Below the pieces are notes generated by a model. The model saw nothing but the letters and a program-made list of their open reading frames with translations. It searched no databases and was not told the origin of the DNA. This document shows positions 1 to 8,045 of a stretch of 64,000 nucleotides of DNA, one piece after another. This stretch comes from Nonomuraea sediminis (lineage in GTDB: Bacteria; Actinomycetota; Actinomycetes; Streptosporangiales; Streptosporangiaceae). The position numbers were made by a program, and so were the translations under genes. Position 1 is the first letter of the stretch, and every line of letters begins with the position of its first letter. Location of the stretch: NCBI RefSeq assembly GCF_018531495.1, contig NZ_JAHDTI010000009.1:62001-126000 (forward strand), read 5' to 3'.

Positions 1-740
1 CGCCCGTCCTCGGTCCAGACCCTGATCGTGCCCGAGCCACCGCCGTGGTCGAGGCTGTTGGCGCCCAGCTCGGCGATCACCAGCCGGATGTCGTCCAGCT
101 TGCCGCCCTGGATGCCGAGCTGCCTGGCGTGCTCGGCGGCCAGCTCGCGGGCGGCGGCCAGGTTGGTGGCGTCGAAGTGCAGCGCGGCGAACCGCTCGGG
201 CTCGCCGAGCGGCTCGTTGTGCACGCTGATGACCCGGTCGGGGGCGTAGCTGGGGCTGGCCCACTGGCGTCCCGCCTCGCGCAGCACCGGGTGGGTGCGC
301 TCTGCCTCGCGCAGCACGGGCTCGGCCAGCCCGGCCGCGTCGTAGGGGCACATGATCGTGGCGGGGCGACCGCGGAAGGCGTAGTTGATCAGCGCTTCGT
401 GCTGGACGCAGGCCGGGTACTCGATGGCCGAGCGGCCTGGCCAGATCGGCTCGCCGACGATGCGCACCCGCTCGTCCGGGTGGCGGTCGGCGAAGTCGCG
501 CAGCACCGCGGGGATGATGCGCCCGGGATTGCGGCCCGCCTGCGCTAGGTCGACGAACGACACCTTCTCGGCCGCCGCCCCGAGCCCTGACCGGATCAGC
601 GCGAGGTTGCGGCCCGGGACCGCGACGGCCACGGGCTCGCCCGCGTCCAGCCCTTCCCGGATGAAGGCGGTTGTCGTGTCGACGTACTCCCGGTCGCCTC
701 GGTAGAAGAGCGCCGGATGCACGAAGGGGTCAGCCAGCAT
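1..740 (-). CDS. MEDS-domain anti-sigma regulatory factor (partial, C-terminus off window)
   Basis: The reading frame starts at an ATG at 740 and stays open to the window edge, giving 246 residues and no stop. Residues 1 to about 165 look like the MEDS/DcmR-type sensory domain (start MLADPFVHPALFYRGDREY). From about 185 a HATPase_c_2 fold begins, with the ATP-binding N-box around E224, N228 and H232 (ELGANSLDH). Proteins of this build are RsbW/SpoIIAB-like cytoplasmic anti-sigma kinases that act in partner-switching control of stress sigma factors in actinomycetes. The sigma factor or anti-anti-sigma partner is not visible here, so the target is unknown. The assignment rests on motif reading only; the remaining part of the ATPase domain (G-boxes) lies outside the window. 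Confidence 0.8.
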   Translation of the reverse strand, partial: MLADPFVHPALFYRGDREYVDTTTAFIREGLDAGEPVAVAVPGRNLALIRSGLGAAAEKVSFVDLAQAGRNPGRIIPAVLRDFADRHPDERVRIVGEPIWPGRSAIEYPACVQHEALINYAFRGRPATIMCPYDAAGLAEPVLREAERTHPVLREAGRQWASPSYAPDRVISVHNEPLGEPERFAALHFDATNLAAARELAAEHARQLGIQGGKLDDIRLVIAELGANSLDHGGGSGTIRVWTEDG

Positions 741-899
741 CACCTCTCACGCTACCCCGGAGGAAGAATTCATGGCGATGTAGTGGGTATCTCTAAGGTG
801 TGAAGAAACTACAGATCGTTAAGCGTCCCTTAGTCCCCCGCCGGCCGCTCCCCCTCGATCTGCGGACGCCTTCCGGCCGTCAGCTTCCCTTCTGACGCC

Positions 900-905
900 T
901 ATGCT
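900..905 (+). promoter_or_regulatory. -10 element of a leaderless promoter
   Basis: TATGCT ends 6 nt before the ATG at 912. No Shine-Dalgarno sequence precedes that ATG. The spacing would put the transcription start at or next to the A of the start codon, so the DUF1707 gene is probably translated from a leaderless mRNA. Confidence 0.5.
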
Positions 906-911
906 TCGGGT

Positions 912-1469
912 ATGTCGGAATTGCAGATGCGCGTGTCCGACGACGATCGGGAGCGCACGGCGGGGCAACTGCAGCGAGCCTTCACCGAGGGCCGCCTCAC
1001 CCAGCCGGAGTTCGAGGATCGGGTCGGTCTCGCCTTCGCCGCGAAGACCTACGCCGACCTGCTGGCGCTGATCTCCGATCTGCCCGCCGACCAACCCCCG
1101 CCACCGGCCGACGACCTGGTCGTGCTCGAGTCGACGAACGGTCACGTGCGCCGCTGGGGCGAGTGGGTCGTCCCCCGCCGTCTGCGGATCTCCTGCAAGT
1201 ACGGCAACGTCGCGCTCGACCTGACCGAGGCGGTCATCACGCATCCCGTCGTGGAGATCGAGCTCAGGCTCAAGTACGGCTCGGCCAGGATCGTGCTGCC
1301 CGAGGGTGCGGGCGCGGACATCGACCGTTTCAGCAGCCGGCACGGCTCGGCCGTGTCACGCGTGCCAGGACTCCCCCGCCCCGGCGCCGTCCGGGTGGTC
1401 GTCAGCGGCGAGACGGGCTACGGCCACCTGGCCGTCGGCTACCCGCGCAGGGGCCTGTTCGGCCGCTGA
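912..1469 (+). CDS. DUF1707 domain protein
   Basis: The product has 185 residues. Residues 6-58 match the DUF1707 (SHOCT-like) module: MRVSDDDRERTAGQLQRAF, then EGRLTQPEFEDRV and a closing DLPAD. In actinobacteria this module sits at the N-terminus of many small membrane-associated or regulatory proteins; its biochemical role is unknown. Residues 75-180 form a beta-rich part with repeated short strands (for example ALDLTEAVI, ARIVLPEGAGADID), resembling the C-terminal beta-helix of LiaF-type proteins that sense envelope stress. There is no transmembrane segment or signal peptide. The gene stands alone, with a leaderless-type promoter. Domain call is firm; function is not known. Confidence 0.85.
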   Translation: MSELQMRVSDDDRERTAGQLQRAFTEGRLTQPEFEDRVGLAFAAKTYADLLALISDLPADQPPPPADDLVVLESTNGHVRRWGEWVVPRRLRISCKYGNVALDLTEAVITHPVVEIELRLKYGSARIVLPEGAGADIDRFSSRHGSAVSRVPGLPRPGAVRVVVSGETGYGHLAVGYPRRGLFGR

Positions 1470-1542
1470 GGCCGCTTTTAACGGGTTCGGGCTCCAGTTG
1501 TAAGTCGCATGTAAGTGACAATCAAGGATTGATCCATAATGT

Positions 1543-1568
1543 CCCTTCGTCCACATACCAACGAAGGG
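1543..1568 (+). promoter_or_regulatory. stem-loop overlapping the ribosome binding site
   Basis: CCCTTCGT (1543-1550) and ACGAAGGG (1561-1568) form a perfect 8-bp inverted repeat with a 10-nt loop. The right arm contains the only SD-like sequence (GAAGGG) for the ATG at 1575, so folding would hide it. It could also be a protein-binding operator. Confidence 0.4.
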
Positions 1569-1574
1569 CTAGAA

Positions 1575-1955
1575 ATGACTTCCCCTCGCCGTCGCCTCGC
1601 CATCGCGGTCGCGACGCTCGCCATTGCCGCGCTCAGCACGACCGCCTGTGGCGCGATCGGCAACAAGGTTGACTGCGCCCAGGTCAGCGGCGAAGTCCAG
1701 AAGATCTCGCAGGAGTTCTCCGGCTCGATCGCCTCGGCCGCCACCGACCCCAAGGCGCTCGAGACCGCCAGCCAGGACGCTTCGAGCAAGCTCAAGTCGC
1801 TCGCCTCCAAGTACGACGGCGACCTCGCCAGCGCACTGAACGACCTGGGCGACGTCTTCGGCAGCATCAAGGTCGGCGCGGACCCGGCCACCCTGAGCTC
1901 GCTGACGGGCAAGATCCAGAGCGCCACCACGAAGATCCAGAGCGCCTGCGGCTGA
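1575..1955 (+). CDS. small secreted lipoprotein, unknown function
   Basis: I chose the ATG at 1575 over an upstream in-frame ATG at 1539 because it starts a clean signal peptide (basic MTSPRRR, then a hydrophobic run) and follows an SD-like GAAGGG. The product has 126 residues. C25 lies in a lipobox-like STTAC, so the mature protein should be lipid-anchored on the outer face of the membrane. The rest is hydrophilic and probably helical, with Ser/Ala/Lys-rich stretches and one more Cys at the C-terminus (SACG) that may pair with a Cys near the N-terminus (VDCAQ). I do not recognise a family. A convergent hairpin follows the gene. Confidence 0.75.
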   Translation: MTSPRRRLAIAVATLAIAALSTTACGAIGNKVDCAQVSGEVQKISQEFSGSIASAATDPKALETASQDASSKLKSLASKYDGDLASALNDLGDVFGSIKVGADPATLSSLTGKIQSATTKIQSACG

Positions 1956-1983
1956 TGATCGTCCGGTCGCCGTTCCGCCCGTG

Positions 1984-2022
1984 GGGGGCGGCGCGGCGCG
2001 GCGGCCGGGCCGCGCTGCCCCC
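1984..2022. terminator. bidirectional terminator-like hairpin
   Basis: A 13-bp stem (1984-1996 with 2010-2022, one G-U pair) and a 13-nt loop lies between the stops of two convergent genes (1955 and 2038). There is no U-run, which is common in high-GC actinomycetes. Confidence 0.5.
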
Positions 2023-2037
2023 AGAGGCGCAGCGCGG

Positions 2038-3489
2038 TTAACGGGGGATACCGAACCAGCGGCGAAGCGCGCGGGCGAGCCCGTCTCCGTCCCGCGCGCC
2101 CGCCGTTGCCCACGCCACGTGCCCGTCAGGGCGGATCAGCGCGCACGCGAACCCCGCCCCTTCGGCACTGGCCCGCACCGCGTCGACCCGATCACCCCAG
2201 CCCTCCGCCGACCCGGCCCACGGCCCGTCGGCGAGCGCGAGCAGCACACCCCTGCCCCGGTGGAGCAGCCGCATCGTGTCGCTCTCCGCCCCACCAGGCT
2301 CGAGCCGCAACGGCAGGTACGGCAGGCGGCACCCGGCCGGCGGATGGCCGCCCTCCCCCACGTCGTAGCGGATCCCGACCCCGCTCAGCTCCGCCGCGAG
2401 CCGGCGGTTGACCTCCTCGGCGGACAGCACCTCCGCCAGCAGGGTCCGCAGCGCGCCGACCTCGGGCCCGCCCTGCATGAGCGCGAACTGCGCCTTGGTG
2501 CTGAGCAGGACCCGCCCGGCCACGGGACGGCGCTCGGACTCGTACGAGTCGAGCAGCTCCTCGGGAGCCCAGCCGCGGACCCGCGCGGCCAGCTTCCAGC
2601 CGAGATTGACCGCGTCCTGGATGCCGAGGTTGAGTCCCTGCCCTCCGGCCGGCAGGTGCGCGTGCGCGGCGTCGCCCGCCAGCAGGATCCGGCCGCGCCG
2701 GTAGGTGTCGGCGAGCCTGGCGGTGTTGCGGAACCTGCTGATCCACACCGGGTCGCCGATCGTGAGGTCGAAGTCCGCCACCCTGGCGAAGAGCTTCACG
2801 GCCTCCTCCCAGGTCGGCGCCTCCCGGTCGCCGGGCTGCCCGCCGTACTCGTGGACCACGACCCGCACGGTGTCCCGCGCGATCGGCAGGGCGATCAGCA
2901 GGCCGCGCGGGCCTCGCTCGAACAGCGGCAGCCGCTCCAGGCGGGCGCCCTTCAGGTCGACCAGGACGAAGTCCGCGGCGGAGTACTCGCCGGGGAAGCC
3001 GATGCCCGCGGCGCCGCGCACCGTGCTGCGCGTGCCGTCGCATCCGGCCAGGTAGCGGGCCCGCAGTGCGGAGCCGTCGGCCAGGTCGACGGTGACGCCG
3101 TCCTCGTCCTGACGCGCGCCGGTCACCTCGCGCCCGGTCGCGAGCTCGCCGCCCAGTTCCCGTACCCAGTCGCGCAGGATGCGCTCGGTGCGCGCCTGGG
3201 CGTGCAGCAGCTGGCCGTAGCGGGTGTCCAGGCGGGTGAAGTCCAGGTCCACCATGTCGGCGGCCAGATCGGCCTGCCCGAACATCGGACCGTCGAAGCG
3301 GTCGGCCACGCCGCGCTGGTCCAGGACCTCCAGCGTGCGCGGCAGCATCCCGAAGGCCCTGGAGTGCGGGCTCGGCTCGGCGTCGCGCTCGAGCACGACC
3401 ACGTCGATCCCGGCCAGGCGCAGCTCGGCCGCGAGCATCAGCCCCGTCGGCCCCGCGCCCGCGATCACGACCTCGGTGTCGTTCGTCAT
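2038..3489 (-). CDS. FAD-dependent aromatic-type monooxygenase
   Basis: This is a 483-residue class A flavoprotein monooxygenase of the PheA/TfdB/Rox group. The FAD Rossmann motif GAGPTG is at 11-16, the DG motif at 151-152 (CDGTRSTVRG) and the GD motif at 272-273 (LLAGDAAHAHLPAGGQG), followed by LNLGIQDAVNLGWKL. Such enzymes use NAD(P)H and O2 to hydroxylate aromatic or polyketide substrates; the set includes rifampicin monooxygenases, whose N-terminal and GD-motif sequences this one resembles. A C-terminal thioredoxin-like part (about 370-483) is present. The gene is divergent from an AsnC regulator that is the obvious candidate controller. The substrate cannot be read from sequence; drug inactivation is possible but unproven. 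Confidence 0.88.
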   Translation of the reverse strand: MTNDTEVVIAGAGPTGLMLAAELRLAGIDVVVLERDAEPSPHSRAFGMLPRTLEVLDQRGVADRFDGPMFGQADLAADMVDLDFTRLDTRYGQLLHAQARTERILRDWVRELGGELATGREVTGARQDEDGVTVDLADGSALRARYLAGCDGTRSTVRGAAGIGFPGEYSAADFVLVDLKGARLERLPLFERGPRGLLIALPIARDTVRVVVHEYGGQPGDREAPTWEEAVKLFARVADFDLTIGDPVWISRFRNTARLADTYRRGRILLAGDAAHAHLPAGGQGLNLGIQDAVNLGWKLAARVRGWAPEELLDSYESERRPVAGRVLLSTKAQFALMQGGPEVGALRTLLAEVLSAEEVNRRLAAELSGVGIRYDVGEGGHPPAGCRLPYLPLRLEPGGAESDTMRLLHRGRGVLLALADGPWAGSAEGWGDRVDAVRASAEGAGFACALIRPDGHVAWATAGARDGDGLARALRRWFGIPR

Positions 3490-3510
3490 GCGATCTCCTC
3501 AACGTGTTTT

Positions 3511-3524
3511 CGCATCACGATGCG
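3511..3524. promoter_or_regulatory. palindromic operator candidate for the AsnC regulator
   Basis: CGCATC-AC-GATGCG is a 6+6 bp inverted repeat with a 2-bp centre. It sits in the 106-bp gap between the divergent monooxygenase and AsnC genes, 22 bp upstream of the monooxygenase start. Confidence 0.45.
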
Positions 3525-3571
3525 GCCGATCGCCGCCTTCTCCCACAGAACGCGCGGCAGGACGGCACTAT

Positions 3572-3586
3572 CCTCCAAACAGGAGG
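3572..3586 (+). promoter_or_regulatory. inverted repeat covering the asnC ribosome binding site
   Basis: CCTCC (3572-3576) and GGAGG (3582-3586) are complementary around a 5-nt loop. The GGAGG is the SD sequence of the ATG at 3596 (9-nt spacing). A short hairpin could limit translation, or the site could be a half operator. Confidence 0.35.
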
Positions 3587-3595
3587 CAACAGGCG

Positions 3596-4564
3596 ATGCG
3601 ATCGGACACGGACAGCGCCCTGGATCGCCAGATCGTGCAGGCGCTGCAGATCGACGCCAGGGTTCCCTTCAGCCGCATCGGCGAGGTGGTCGGGGTGTCG
3701 GGCCAGACGGTCGCCCGCCGGTACGCCCGGCTGCGCGCGACCGGGGCGCTGCGGGTCACCGCGCAGCTCGCGCCCCTGCTCGACGGCCAGATCCCGTGGT
3801 TCATGCGGATCCGCTGCGCGCCCGGCTCCGCGGGCACGGTGGCCGAGGCGCTGGCCCGCCGCGCGGACACCTCGTGGGTGTACCTCACCTCGGGCGGCAC
3901 GGAGATCTTCTGCGGCGTACGCGCCAGGGCCGACAGGGACGGCGGCGCGGACCTGCTCGCGCGGCTGCCGAGAACCCCGCGCGTCATCGCCGTGGAGGCG
4001 CACCGCATCCTGCACCTGTTCTACGGCGGGCCGCTCAGCTGGCTCGGCAAGACCTCGGCGCTCAGCCCCGACCAGGTCAGCAGGCTGGAGCCTCCCGTGG
4101 TGAGCGGCTCCGCGCACCAGGCGCCGACCGAGGCCGACCGGCGCATGCTGGCCGTACTGGGCATGGACGCCCGCGCGCCCATCGCGGACCTGGCCGCGGC
4201 CACCGGGCTGGCGGCGGCCACGGTCCGCCGCAGGCTCGCCGAGCTGCGCTCCTGCGGCACGCTCTACTTCGACGTCGACTTCGACGACCGGCTCTTCGAC
4301 ATCGGGCTCAGGACGATCATGTGGCTGACCGTCTCCCCCGCGCACCTCGAGCGGGTGGGCGCCGAACTGGCCGGGCACCCCCAGACCGCCTTCGTCGCGG
4401 CCACGACGGGCGCCGCCGCCCTGTGCGCGAGCCTGGCCTGCGCCGACAGCGCGTCCCTGTACGACTACCTCACCCGGCGGGTCGCCCCGCTCGACGGCAT
4501 CCACCACGTGGAGACCGCGCCGGTCCTGCGGGCCGTGAAGTACGCGGGACCGATGATCGGCTAG
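3596..4564 (+). CDS. Lrp/AsnC-family regulator with two HTH domains
   Basis: The ATG at 3596 follows a strong AGGAGG, giving 322 residues, about twice the length of a standard Lrp/AsnC protein (near 150). The chain holds two copies of the AsnC unit. The first HTH is at about 8-50 (DRQIVQALQIDARVPFSRIG...VSGQTVARRYARL) with its effector domain near 60-150; the second HTH is at about 176-225 (ADRRMLAVLGMDARAPIADLAA...AATVRRRLAEL) with a second effector domain near 240-320. This doubled form is common in Streptomyces and relatives. It is probably a pseudo-dimeric DNA-binding protein that senses a small molecule and controls the divergent monooxygenase gene. A palindrome lies in the shared promoter. 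Confidence 0.88.
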   Translation: MRSDTDSALDRQIVQALQIDARVPFSRIGEVVGVSGQTVARRYARLRATGALRVTAQLAPLLDGQIPWFMRIRCAPGSAGTVAEALARRADTSWVYLTSGGTEIFCGVRARADRDGGADLLARLPRTPRVIAVEAHRILHLFYGGPLSWLGKTSALSPDQVSRLEPPVVSGSAHQAPTEADRRMLAVLGMDARAPIADLAAATGLAAATVRRRLAELRSCGTLYFDVDFDDRLFDIGLRTIMWLTVSPAHLERVGAELAGHPQTAFVAATTGAAALCASLACADSASLYDYLTRRVAPLDGIHHVETAPVLRAVKYAGPMIG

Positions 4565-4586
4565 GGCACCACCGCTCCAGTCACGT

Positions 4587-6032
4587 CTACTTGTGAAGGA
4601 CCACGATCCCGTCGCGTTCGAAGACCTTGGCGTACCCCTCCGACAGCAGGCGGTTCACCTGACCGGCCTGGTCCTCGGCCGAGCCGAAGGGGAACTCCCA
4701 GCGGCTGGTGTCGGCCACCACCCACGGCGAGCCGTGCGGCTCCCCCGTCCACAGCAGCACCGTGGTGCGCGCCGTCAGCGCGGGCCCGAGCGAGTTGACC
4801 GCCTCGACCTGGACTCCGGAGGGCACCTTGGCCACGGCCTCGCGGGCGGCGGCGGACTTGACCTCGTCGCCCTTGTAGAAGGAGGGGTGGTAGAGCTGGT
4901 CGAGCGCGAAACGCGGTACCAGGGTCAGGGCGATCGCGCACACGGCCACCGACCAGGCAAGCTTCAGCTCCGTGCGCTTGGTCCAGCGGATCAGCCTGGC
5001 CAGCCCGTCGACCCCGGCCAGCAGCAGGATGACCACGGTGAAGGCGCTGTACTGGAAGTCGGCCTGCCACCACGGTTCGCGGTCGGAGAGCATGCGCTCC
5101 AGCACGTGCGGCAGCGCCATCAGCGAAAGCGGCGACAGCAGGCACAGCAGCAGCGTCGGCCAGACCAGCAGGAACAGCGTGTCGACCTTCGCCTCGGCGC
5201 TGAAGGGCAGCAGCAGCGCGCCGAGCGGGTCGCGCGCGACGGCCAGCAGCGCGCCGGGCACGTCGGGTCCGAGCTGCCCGTAGGCCCAGAAGTCGTTGTG
5301 GTCGCCGCCCAGCATCGGGATGAGCGCGCCCCTGGTCAGCAGCGCCCCGCCGAACCCGATCGCGGCGGCGCACACCCCGCGGTAGCGGTCGCCGATGACG
5401 AAGAGGTACAGCCCGAAGCCGATCACCATCAGCCCCATGTCCTCCTTGACGAGCAGCAGCCCGAACATGGCGGCGAAGGCGGGCAGATGGCGTTCCGCGT
5501 GGTAGCGCTCGATCATGATCGCGGTGAGCACGGGCACGAACATCACCTCGTGCGCGTCGAACGCGATCGCCTGCGCCACCGGCCACGACAGCGCGTACGC
5601 CAGCGCGACCAGGTAGGCGGGCACGGTCCCGAGCACCCGCCTGGTGAACAGCCAGATGAACGGGATCGCCGCGGCGAACAGCAGTGCCTGCGCCACGATC
5701 AGCGAACCGGGCCCGTCGTGGATCCAGTAGAACGGCGCGAGCAGCGCGTAGATCGGCGAGAAGTGGTCGGCCATCTGGAGGTAGTCCAGGCCCCGGCCAT
5801 GGAAGGCGCCCACGACCGGGATGTACGGCGGGCGGAAGTGCGCGTAGTTTCGCACCGCCTGGTCGACGATCACCAGGTCGAAGGTGCTGGCCCGGTAGGT
5901 GGCCAGCCTGAACAGGCCGAGCAGCGCGTAGGCGCTCGCGGACAGGGTCGCGATCAACGCCAGCCAGAGGGGATGCCGATGCCGCAGGCCGCGTTCCGCG
6001 ACGGGGGCTTGGGGGTCGGCCACCAGCGTCAC
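4587..6032 (-). CDS. DUF2079 polytopic membrane protein
   Basis: The product has 481 residues and starts with GTG at 6032. It has roughly 9-11 hydrophobic segments, beginning near residues 23-42, and the DUF2079 features: TFDLVIVDQAVRNYAHF, then DHFSPIYALLAPFYWI and FDAHEVMFVPV. The fold resembles GT-C membrane glycosyltransferases that use polyprenyl-phosphate sugars, with acidic residues in the first extracytoplasmic loop (D near 52, H and D near 88-89). A TACGCT element ends 6 nt before the GTG, so the gene probably has its own leaderless promoter in the 18-bp gap after the GT4 gene. The context of a GT4, a PIG-L deacetylase and an LPG-synthase-type membrane protein suggests a role in a surface glycoconjugate. 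Family is sure; activity is inferred. Confidence 0.85.
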   Translation of the reverse strand: MTLVADPQAPVAERGLRHRHPLWLALIATLSASAYALLGLFRLATYRASTFDLVIVDQAVRNYAHFRPPYIPVVGAFHGRGLDYLQMADHFSPIYALLAPFYWIHDGPGSLIVAQALLFAAAIPFIWLFTRRVLGTVPAYLVALAYALSWPVAQAIAFDAHEVMFVPVLTAIMIERYHAERHLPAFAAMFGLLLVKEDMGLMVIGFGLYLFVIGDRYRGVCAAAIGFGGALLTRGALIPMLGGDHNDFWAYGQLGPDVPGALLAVARDPLGALLLPFSAEAKVDTLFLLVWPTLLLCLLSPLSLMALPHVLERMLSDREPWWQADFQYSAFTVVILLLAGVDGLARLIRWTKRTELKLAWSVAVCAIALTLVPRFALDQLYHPSFYKGDEVKSAAAREAVAKVPSGVQVEAVNSLGPALTARTTVLLWTGEPHGSPWVVADTSRWEFPFGSAEDQAGQVNRLLSEGYAKVFERDGIVVLHK

Positions 6033-6038
6033 GCCAGC

Positions 6039-6044
6039 AGCGTA
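6039..6044 (-). promoter_or_regulatory. -10 element of a leaderless promoter
   Basis: On the minus strand TACGCT ends 6 nt before the GTG start at 6032 of the DUF2079 gene. It lies in an 18-bp intergenic gap with no SD sequence. Confidence 0.45.
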
Positions 6045-6050
6045 GTGGAG

Positions 6051-7154
6051 TCAGCGCAGGTTCATCGCCTGCTCGTAGGCGCGGTTGAACCCGTCGAGCA
6101 CGACCGGCCACGCCCCGGCCGCCGGCTCGGTGACGTGGTTGTGCGCGGCGATCGACTCGCGCAGCTCGGTGTCGGCCGCCAGCCTGGCCACGGCCGTCAC
6201 CAGGTCGGCGAAGGAGCGGCCGAGCAGCCCCTCCTTGCCCGGCCTGACGAAGTCGGCCACCCCGCTCTGCGCCCTGGCCACCACCGGCAGCCCGGCCGCC
6301 CTGGCCTCCAGCGCCGCGATGCCGAACGACTCGCGCGGCGCCGGCGCCACGAAGATGTCGGCCGAGTCGAGCACCTTGGCGATCTCCTCGCGCGAGTAGC
6401 GCCCCGGCAGCGACACCCACGACGTCATGCCGTGCCTGGCCAGGTAGCGCTCCATCTGGCCGCGCGCGGGCCCGTCGCCGATCACCGTCGCCCGCAGCCC
6501 CACGCTCGCGGGCACCCGCGCGCGGACCTCGTCGAGCAGCCGCAGCAGCCGCACCGGCTGCTTGCGCGGCGCCAGCCGCCCGACGGCGACCACGTGCACC
6601 TCGCTGTCGTCGCGCGGCGCGTACGGCCCGGCGGGCCGCCACCCCGACAGGTCCAGCCCGTTGGAGACCACGTGCACCGGCACCCGGCGCCCGGCCACCG
6701 CCTTGATCGGCCCGGCGGCGGCGTGGCTGACCGTGGTGGCGACCAGCCCCCAGCGCTGCCACTCGAAGGCCAGCCGCAGCGACCGGTACACCCCTCGCGT
6801 CACCGGATCCCACATGCTGTGGACGGTCACCACCGTGGGCAGCCCGCACCGCACCGCCGCCCGCACCCCCATCCAGGCGAACGGCGAGACGGCCCCGGTG
6901 TGCACGTGCACCACGTCGGGCCGGTAGGAGGTCAGCGCCCTGGTGATGTGGCCCACACCGAACGGGTGGACCGGCAGGTCGAACGGCATCCTGGCCACCA
7001 TCCGGCGCACGCCGTCCATCGGCTCGCCGCGCGTGGCGGTGGCCACCTGGACCTCGTGCCCGGCCTCGCGCTGCATCCGTACGAGGTCGGCGACCTGGAC
7101 CTCGATCCCCCCGAGGCGCGGCAGGTAACAGTCACTCACGTGAAAGATCCGCAC
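6051..7154 (-). CDS. GT4-family glycosyltransferase
   Basis: I place the start at the GTG at 7154, giving VRIFHVSDCYLPRLGGIEVQ at the N-terminus, which is where GT4 proteins usually begin. An upstream GTG at 7187 would overlap the divergent gene. The protein has 367 residues with two Rossmann halves. Visible hallmarks are the N-terminal LPRLGGIEVQ loop, VVHVHTGAVSPF, VGRLAPRKQP in the nucleotide-sugar region, and APAPRESFGIAALEARAAGLPVV, which carries the conserved EX7E pair (E of RESFG and E of ALEAR). It should transfer a sugar from an NDP-sugar on the cytoplasmic face. The neighbour PIG-L deacetylase recalls the MshA/MshB pairing of mycothiol synthesis, but I see nothing that makes this MshA itself. 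Confidence 0.88.
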   Translation of the reverse strand: MRIFHVSDCYLPRLGGIEVQVADLVRMQREAGHEVQVATATRGEPMDGVRRMVARMPFDLPVHPFGVGHITRALTSYRPDVVHVHTGAVSPFAWMGVRAAVRCGLPTVVTVHSMWDPVTRGVYRSLRLAFEWQRWGLVATTVSHAAAGPIKAVAGRRVPVHVVSNGLDLSGWRPAGPYAPRDDSEVHVVAVGRLAPRKQPVRLLRLLDEVRARVPASVGLRATVIGDGPARGQMERYLARHGMTSWVSLPGRYSREEIAKVLDSADIFVAPAPRESFGIAALEARAAGLPVVARAQSGVADFVRPGKEGLLGRSFADLVTAVARLAADTELRESIAAHNHVTEPAAGAWPVVLDGFNRAYEQAMNLR

Positions 7155-7161
7155 CCCTCCC

Positions 7162-7171
7162 ACACTAATCT
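7162..7171. promoter_or_regulatory. overlapping divergent -10 elements
   Basis: ACACTAATCT carries two -10 motifs back to back. On the plus strand TAATCT (7166-7171) ends 6 nt before the GTG at 7178. On the minus strand TAGTGT (7167-7162) ends 7 nt before the GTG at 7154. The two share bases 7166-7167. Confidence 0.5.
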
Positions 7172-7177
7172 GGGCCT

Positions 7178-7996
7178 GTGGCTCCACGTACCGCTGTGTT
7201 CTTCCATGCGCACCCCGACGACGAGGCCCTGCTGACGGCGGGCACGATGGCGATGCTCGCGGCCGAGGGGCACCGCGTGGTCCTCGTCGTGGCCACCGCC
7301 GGCGAGCGCGGGCTGGCCGAGCAGGAGCCGGGCGACGCGCTGCGCGACACCCGCATGCGGGAGCTGTACGCCTCGGCGGCGCTGCTCGGCTGCGCCCGCG
7401 TGGAGTGCCTGGGATACGGCGACTCGGGGCTGAGCCCGAAGGGCGGCGTGGCCGAGGAGCGGCCGGACAACGCCTTCATCGACGCCGACTCCGAGGAGGC
7501 GGCCAAAGCGCTGGCGGCGATCCTGCAGGAGGAGGACGCCGAACTGCTGACGATCTACGATCCGGCGGGCGGCTACGGCCATCCCGACCACGTGCAGGTC
7601 CACCGGGTCGGCAAGCGGGCGGCGCAGATCGCGGGGACGCCGATCCTGCTGGAGGCCACGGTCAACCGCGACCCGCTGCTGCGCCTGCTGCGGGCGGCGG
7701 GCAGGGTCTACCGGTTCCCGCCGGAGTTCGACGTGCGGACGTTCGAGAGCGCCTACTCCCCCGGCGAGATCATCACCCACAAGGTCAACGTCAGGAAGTA
7801 CGCCGCGCAGAAGCGGGCCTCGATGGCCGCGCACGCCTCCCAGGCCAGCGGCGGCGACACCGACAGGACCCTGGCCGTCATGCTGAAGGTGCCGCGGGCG
7901 CTCTACCGGCTGGTGTTCGGCACCGAATGGTACGTGCGCCGCGACGTCCCGCCGGGCACCCGGCTGACTCATCCTTTCGACCGGTGGCCGAAATGA
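7178..7996 (+). CDS. PIG-L (LmbE-like) deacetylase
   Basis: The 272-residue product starts with GTG and no SD sequence, in line with a leaderless transcript. The zinc-binding motif HAHPDDE is at about 10-16 and the second metal and catalytic motif GYGHPDHVQVHRVG is near 128-141. PIG-L enzymes are zinc amidases that remove an acetyl group from N-acetylglucosaminyl compounds, among them GlcNAc-phosphatidylinositol, the mycothiol precursor (MshB), and antibiotic pseudosugars. The C-terminal part, with a YSPGEIITHKVNVRKYAAQKRA segment, is typical of actinobacterial MshB/Mca relatives. The substrate is unknown; the divergent GT4 gene could supply a GlcNAc-bearing acceptor. Confidence 0.88.
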   Translation: MAPRTAVFFHAHPDDEALLTAGTMAMLAAEGHRVVLVVATAGERGLAEQEPGDALRDTRMRELYASAALLGCARVECLGYGDSGLSPKGGVAEERPDNAFIDADSEEAAKALAAILQEEDAELLTIYDPAGGYGHPDHVQVHRVGKRAAQIAGTPILLEATVNRDPLLRLLRAAGRVYRFPPEFDVRTFESAYSPGEIITHKVNVRKYAAQKRASMAAHASQASGGDTDRTLAVMLKVPRALYRLVFGTEWYVRRDVPPGTRLTHPFDRWPK

Positions 7997-8045
7997 CTCC
8001 GGAGGAGGAGCGGGCGGGTGCGGGCGCCCGGCAGACTGGTAGACG

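Noticed and set aside
1981..4596. 871-residue plus-strand open frame over the monooxygenase and AsnC genes
   Set aside because: Composition-driven; the true genes in other frames have clear motifs and ribosome sites.
7154..7187. GT4 start at the GTG at 7187
   Set aside because: It would overlap the divergent PIG-L start and precede the likely -10; the GTG at 7154 fits the family start.
4593..7235. 880-residue open frame on the plus strand across the DUF2079 and GT4 genes
   Set aside because: It is the mirror of two well-supported minus-strand genes, has a low-complexity Arg/Gly/His/Gln composition and no domain; a product of GC-rich codon bias.
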